Positions 60,148-64,000 of a stretch of DNA of 64,000 nucleotides are shown one piece after another. Positions within the stretch are counted from its first letter, which is position 1. Every line of letters starts with the position of its first letter. Location: positions 124,001 through 188,000 of the forward strand of contig NZ_JAAVUV010000005.1 in the NCBI RefSeq assembly GCF_018449635.1, in the 5' to 3' direction. This DNA is from Caballeronia sp. dw_276. GTDB taxonomy: Bacteria > Pseudomonadota > Gammaproteobacteria > Burkholderiales > Burkholderiaceae. The notes below the pieces were generated by a model, which saw only the letters and a program-made list of their open reading frames with translations, was not told where the DNA came from and did no database searches. The translations under genes were made by a program, and so were the position numbers.

Positions 60148-62115
60148 TCACTGGTCCCGCTGCAGGACATAGCGTCCCGGCGCCGGCTCGATCACCGGAA
60201 AATCCTCGGATCCCAGCGCCGGCTTCGGCTTCACTTTCTTGCCGCCGTAACCATCGAGCCACGCGGTCCAGGCGGTCCACCAGCTTCCCGGATGCTCGGT
60301 CGCGCCTTCGAACCAGTCGTCGGCGTTTTCGGGAAGGGTTTTATCGTCCGTGTCGAGCTTCCAGAAACTGCGCTTGTTCTTCGACGGCGGGTTGATGACG
60401 CCCGCAATATGCCCCGATGCGCCGAGGACAAACGTCTGCGGCCCGGTGAGCAATGGCGCGGACGCATAAGCCGCCGTCCACGGCACGATGTGATCCTCGC
60501 GCGATCCGTACAGGAACGTGGGCACATCGATCAGCGACAAATCCACCGGCTCGCCACACGCTGTCAACTCGCCAGGATTGCGCAGCCGGTTTTCCAGATA
60601 CGTGTTGCGCAGATACCAGACAAACATGGGCCCGGGAAGATTGGTCGAATCGCTGTTCCAGTAAAGCAGATCGAATGCTTGAGGCGTGCGGCCCTTCAGA
60701 TAGTTGTCGACCACGTAGTTCCACACCAGGTCGTTCGGGCGCAGATACGAGAAGGTGTTCGCGAACTCGACGCCGCGCATCAGGCCCGCCGGCGTCCCAT
60801 CCTTGCCGCCGATGGTCTGCTCGCGCATCTTCACATGCTGTTCATCGATAAACACATCCAGCACGCCGGTGTCCGAGAAATCGAGCATGGCGGTGAGCAA
60901 GGTCATCGATGCCGCCGGATGTTCCCCGCGCGCGGCCAGCACGGCGAGCGCGGTCGCGAGCATGGTGCCGCCCACACAAAAGCCGAGCGTATTGATCTGC
61001 TCGCGTCCGCTGATCTGCTTGACGACATCGATAGGCGTCAGCACGCCTTCACCGATGTAATCGTCCCAGGTCTTGTGCGCAATCGACGCATCGGCATTAC
61101 GCCACGAGATCATGAAAACCTGATGGCCGGCGTCGAGTGCGTGGCCGACGAGCGAACCTTCGGGCTGCAGGTCGAGAATATAAAACTTGTTGATGCAAGG
61201 CGGCACGATCAACAACGGCCGTTCGCGCACGGTCGCGGTATGCGGCGTGTACTGGATCAGTTGCAGCAGGTCGTTCTCGAACACCACTGAACCCTGCGTG
61301 GTCGCGATGTTCTTGCCGACCACGAAGCCAGATTCATCGCTTTGCTGGATCTTGCCGCGCTGCATGTCGGCGAGCAGATTCATCATGCCTTTTTGCAGAC
61401 TTTCGCCGCGGCTTTCGATCAACGCCTTCTGCGCATCCGGATTCAACGCAATGTAATTGCTCGGCGATGCCGCCGCTGCCCATTGCTGCACGGCGAACCG
61501 GATCCGCTCGCGCGTCTTGGCATCGCCTTCGACCGCTTCGGCAAGCTCTTGCAAGTAACGCGCGTTCAGCACGTACCATGCGGCCGCAAATGCAAAACCC
61601 GGTGCGGCCTGCCACGCGGCGCCGCTAAAACGCCGGTCCTTCAATGTCGACAGATCAATGCTTTGCGCGCTCGCCTGCTTGACCAATTCCGTGGCGTCGC
61701 GCGAGAAATTGGCCTGCAATTCCTGCAGGCGTTGCGGCGCAATTGCGGCCGTGGGGATCTTCGGCATGGCGGGTATGCCGGGCATCGACGGGAACATGGA
61801 TTGGATGTTGCCGCCGCCGCCGGGAAAACCCGCAAAGCCCGGGATGCCACCGAAGGCCGCGAACGGATTCGCCGCCGCGGTTGTTGACCCCGAACCTGGA
61901 TTCGCTTGTGCCGCGAGCTTTTGCCACGAAGAAGGATCGGCGACCGAACGCCATGTGTTGAGCCATTGCTCGAACATCTTTTGCACGGCGGCGGGGTCCG
62001 CGCCGGCCACGCCGAATGGCGTACTGGATGTGGTGGTTGTATCCGTGGCCTGAGCTTTGGCCGAAGGACGCGACGAACCGGATGAAGATGAGGAAGACGA
62101 TCTGGAGGCAGCCAT
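60148..62115 (-). CDS. phaC: Class I polyhydroxyalkanoate synthase
   Basis: A 655-residue PHA polymerase. The lipase-like box GFCVGG places the catalytic Cys at residue 380; the Asp is in YGSREDHIVPW and the His in GASGHIAGV. It joins 3-hydroxybutyryl-CoA units into PHB on granule surfaces. The N-terminus is longer than that of the Cupriavidus enzyme because of a serine run (residues 4-14) and a Thr/Ser stretch. An alternative start near residue 40 would shorten it, but the ATG at 62115 is the only one before the family domain that I trust. It is first in the order phaC-phaA-phaB-phaR. Confidence 0.93.
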   Translation of the reverse strand: MAASRSSSSSSSGSSRPSAKAQATDTTTTSSTPFGVAGADPAAVQKMFEQWLNTWRSVADPSSWQKLAAQANPGSGSTTAAANPFAAFGGIPGFAGFPGGGGNIQSMFPSMPGIPAMPKIPTAAIAPQRLQELQANFSRDATELVKQASAQSIDLSTLKDRRFSGAAWQAAPGFAFAAAWYVLNARYLQELAEAVEGDAKTRERIRFAVQQWAAAASPSNYIALNPDAQKALIESRGESLQKGMMNLLADMQRGKIQQSDESGFVVGKNIATTQGSVVFENDLLQLIQYTPHTATVRERPLLIVPPCINKFYILDLQPEGSLVGHALDAGHQVFMISWRNADASIAHKTWDDYIGEGVLTPIDVVKQISGREQINTLGFCVGGTMLATALAVLAARGEHPAASMTLLTAMLDFSDTGVLDVFIDEQHVKMREQTIGGKDGTPAGLMRGVEFANTFSYLRPNDLVWNYVVDNYLKGRTPQAFDLLYWNSDSTNLPGPMFVWYLRNTYLENRLRNPGELTACGEPVDLSLIDVPTFLYGSREDHIVPWTAAYASAPLLTGPQTFVLGASGHIAGVINPPSKNKRSFWKLDTDDKTLPENADDWFEGATEHPGSWWTAWTAWLDGYGGKKVKPKPALGSEDFPVIEPAPGRYVLQRDQ

Positions 62116-62455
62116 ATCCGCGTTTGACCTAAGCGTCCCGAGAGACTGAGTTGCTGATAGAGGCGTGACGTGGAGCCGCGTCGGGGATCATCGCGAGTGA
62201 AGTGCCGCGCGCTTTAATCGCCCGACAAACGCCCGACCGCGATGATGTGACCTTGCTTGCGCCGTGCGCTTTTGTGAAACATTCTTGCTCCACGGTGCAA
62301 GGTGTGTCAATGCATCGACTTGATTTTGACGCAGTGCGATATTTTTTTCATCATCGTTTTCCCGATGTAATCAAACGATCGGACAATGAAATTTGCTGCG
62401 CAACATGAATGCGGTGAGACGCCGGTGCTTCGTGGTGCGCAGAGCAGTGAAAGGA
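62116..62455. other. Gene-free regulatory stretch between phaC and pgeF
   Basis: These 340 bases contain no credible gene. They hold the phaC promoter (62281-62310) and a long A/T-rich block (about 62320-62400) that ends in the TTGCTGCGCAA repeat. Confidence 0.6.
62281..62310 (-). promoter_or_regulatory. Sigma70-like promoter of the phaCAB operon
   Basis: On the minus strand TTGACA (62305-62310) is followed after 18 bases by AAGAAT (62281-62286). This closely resembles the phaC promoter reported for Cupriavidus (TTGACA, 18 bases, AACAAT). It implies an untranslated leader of about 160 bases before phaC. Upstream at 62393-62403 is TTGCTGCGCAA, a TGC-rich inverted repeat of the kind PhaR may bind. 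Confidence 0.7.
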
Positions 62456-63331
62456 TCAGTCGGCGAGCCAGGTCAGCGCGGCCATGCGCCCGGTTGTCCG
62501 CTCCCGCCTATAGGAATAAAACCGCTCGGCTTCGGTCATCGTGCAATGCGCCCCGCCATGGATGTTCTGCGGCAGAACGCCCGACAGTTCGAGCCGCAGT
62601 CGGGCGAGTGCGTACAGGTTGGCGAGATATTTGTGTTTTTGCTCGCGCGGGACGAAAGCGGCGACAACCGTGTCGCAGTGCGCGGGATCGGACGAACTCA
62701 CGAATGCGTCGAGTACATCCTCGCCGACCTCGAAGGCCGATGGTCCAATTGCCGGTCCAAGCCATGCATGCACGCTTTCCATTCGCGCGCCGGCGAGCTT
62801 GGCAACATGCACCGCCGTCTTTTCCACGATTCCGCCCGCAAGACCCCTCCAGCCCGCATGTGCGGCGCCGACCGCGCGGCCGGCGCTATCGCAGAAAAGC
62901 ACTGGCAGGCAATCCGCGACCATCACCGCGCAGACCACGCCCGGGCGGTCGGTCGCGGCGGCATCGGCTTTGACCGCCAGCGCGGGAGAACCCGCACAAC
63001 GGTCGATTACTTCGCCCGCGTCTTCGATCTGCACACCGTGAACCTGCTCCAGCCACGCGACAGGCGCGCCCGTCAGCTCGACCACGCGGCGGCGGTTTTC
63101 CAGCACCGCTTCAGGTGCGTCTCCGGTGTGCATTCCGAGGTTCAGGCCGCCGCGGCCGTGAGCGCCCCCATACGGCCCTTCGCTCACACCGCCGTTGCGC
63201 GTGGTCGCGAACGCGTGCACGCGCTTCGATACCTTGGAAGGTCCGCTCGACCATTCAGGCCACAGGCAATTGTCGTGACGAAGCGGCCGGGCCAGGAAAT
63301 CCGCGCGGGAAGACTCGCTCATCGCGCTCAC
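62456..63331 (-). CDS. pgeF: PgeF, peptidoglycan-editing factor (YfiH/laccase-domain family)
   Basis: A 291-residue YfiH-like protein. Signature parts are [28 protein letters not shown] and HAGWRGL, which carry the Cys and His of a metal site. In E. coli the protein removes wrongly incorporated serine from peptidoglycan precursors. Older annotations call it polyphenol oxidase or laccase. The start overlaps the rluD stop by ATGA (63328-63331), the usual rluD-pgeF arrangement. An in-frame ATG at 63322 is an alternative. Confidence 0.9.
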   Translation of the reverse strand: MSAMSESSRADFLARPLRHDNCLWPEWSSGPSKVSKRVHAFATTRNGGVSEGPYGGAHGRGGLNLGMHTGDAPEAVLENRRRVVELTGAPVAWLEQVHGVQIEDAGEVIDRCAGSPALAVKADAAATDRPGVVCAVMVADCLPVLFCDSAGRAVGAAHAGWRGLAGGIVEKTAVHVAKLAGARMESVHAWLGPAIGPSAFEVGEDVLDAFVSSSDPAHCDTVVAAFVPREQKHKYLANLYALARLRLELSGVLPQNIHGGAHCTMTEAERFYSYRRERTTGRMAALTWLAD

Positions 63332-64000
63332 TCCTCGTCGTCATCTTCGTCGTATTCGATCGGCTGAGACTCATCCCAGCCGCCGCGCGCGCTGGCGTCG
63401 TATCCTTCTTCCTCGATGAAATCCTCGTCTTCCGGATCGAGATCCGTTGATTCATCGCGGCCGAGTCCCAATTCCGCCGCCAACGCTTCAATATCGTCCG
63501 GCACGTCCGCGCGCCAGCTTATCTCACGGCCCGCTGTAGGGTGGATCAGGCCAAGACGCCAGGCATGCAGCGCCTGCCGGTTGAAACCATCGGGCAGCGG
63601 CTGCACCGAGCGCTTGCCGCGCGCGTGACCATAAATCGGGTCGCCGAGCAGCGGATGGCGGATATGCGCGCAATGCACGCGAATCTGGTGCGTGCGGCCG
63701 GTATCGAGATCGCAATGCACGGCGGACACGGGCTGTTGGTTCCACATTGCCCGGTCGATCGTGCGGTAATGTGTACGGGCGTACTTGCCCGATGCGCTCT
63801 CCACCACCGCCATGCGCGTACGGTCGCGCGGATCGCGGCCGATGGGGGCATCGATCGTGCCTTCATCCGGCATCGTCCCCCATACCAGCGCGACGTAGCG
63901 GCGCTTCACCGTGCGCGCCTGCAACTGGCGGGTAAGGATGGTCTGCGCCTCCAGCGTGCGCGCGACGACCATGAGCCCCGACGTCTCCTTATCCAGCCTA
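63328..64000 (-). CDS. rluD: RluD-type 23S rRNA pseudouridine synthase (3' part, cut by window edge)
   Basis: The C-terminal 224 residues of a pseudouridine synthase; the start is past base 64000. The catalytic-Asp motif [10 protein letters not shown] lies at the window edge (63970-64000). [13 protein letters not shown] and [10 protein letters not shown] are further family signatures. It ends in an unusual acidic tail rich in Asp, Glu and Tyr (about 40 residues). It overlaps pgeF by ATGA. Confidence 0.9.
   Translation of the reverse strand, partial: RLDKETSGLMVVARTLEAQTILTRQLQARTVKRRYVALVWGTMPDEGTIDAPIGRDPRDRTRMAVVESASGKYARTHYRTIDRAMWNQQPVSAVHCDLDTGRTHQIRVHCAHIRHPLLGDPIYGHARGKRSVQPLPDGFNRQALHAWRLGLIHPTAGREISWRADVPDDIEALAAELGLGRDESTDLDPEDEDFIEEEGYDASARGGWDESQPIEYDEDDDEE

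Noticed and set aside
1..64000. Mobile elements, prophage, CRISPR array, tRNA or rRNA genes
   Set aside because: I found no transposase, integrase, terminal repeats, spaced identical repeats or cloverleaf sequence.

Overview
The window is about 64 kb of GC-rich chromosomal DNA from a betaproteobacterium of the Burkholderiaceae, most likely a Caballeronia or Paraburkholderia. The pointers are a phaC-phaA-phaB-phaR polyhydroxybutyrate locus, a BktB-type thiolase beside rimO, a complete wsp chemosensory operon, an LigD/Ku end-joining pair, a bacteriophytochrome operon, and the general base and codon use. I saw no rRNA, tRNA, CRISPR array, insertion sequence or integrase. Genes are dense and operons often overlap by ATGA.

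Layout. 1-2.6 kb: three minus-strand genes matching the kguE-kguK-kguT order of 2-ketogluconate use, behind a perfect LacI-type palindrome resembling the PtxS operator. 2.9-9.7 kb: a TPR/glycosyltransferase-like protein, a LysR regulator divergent from a YeiH-type exporter, a Fic protein in DNA of different base composition, a glutathione S-transferase and a DkgB-type reductase. 9.8-19.1 kb: a ClC channel with CBS domains, two small proteins, and a TetR regulator divergent from a tripartite RND efflux operon. 19.2-29.1 kb: an unrecognised exported protein with repeated DPW motifs facing the operon wspABCDEF-wspR, which turns a surface signal into cyclic-di-GMP. 29.1-29.6 kb: a gene-free stretch with five DnaA-box-like 9-mers. 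29.6-35.4 kb: a hipBA module, an AsmA-family protein and a FetAB-type transporter.

35.4-40.9 kb: bphO-bphP, a single-domain response regulator and a hybrid kinase, all in one direction, which look like a red/far-red light-sensing pathway with its own biliverdin supply. 41.2-45.4 kb: ku, ligD and a small acidic protein (non-homologous end joining). 45.5-49.4 kb: an exported protein, a zinc-type alcohol dehydrogenase homologue, a brnTA module and a cytochrome P450. 49.5-56 kb: serB, metC, a lipoprotein, bktB, rimO and dusC. 56.3-57 kb: a higBA module. 57.2-62.1 kb: phaR, phaB, phaA and phaC with a good sigma70-like promoter upstream of phaC. 62.4-64 kb: pgeF and the 3' part of rluD.

The main biological themes are surface and light sensing (wsp, bph), carbon storage (pha, bktB), stress and persistence (three toxin-antitoxin modules, Ku/LigD, Fic) and efflux. 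Start codons were moved downstream of the longest ORF wherever a ribosome-binding site, signal peptide, family length or ATGA overlap favoured it. All functions are inferred from sequence motifs and remembered family features; no database search was run.
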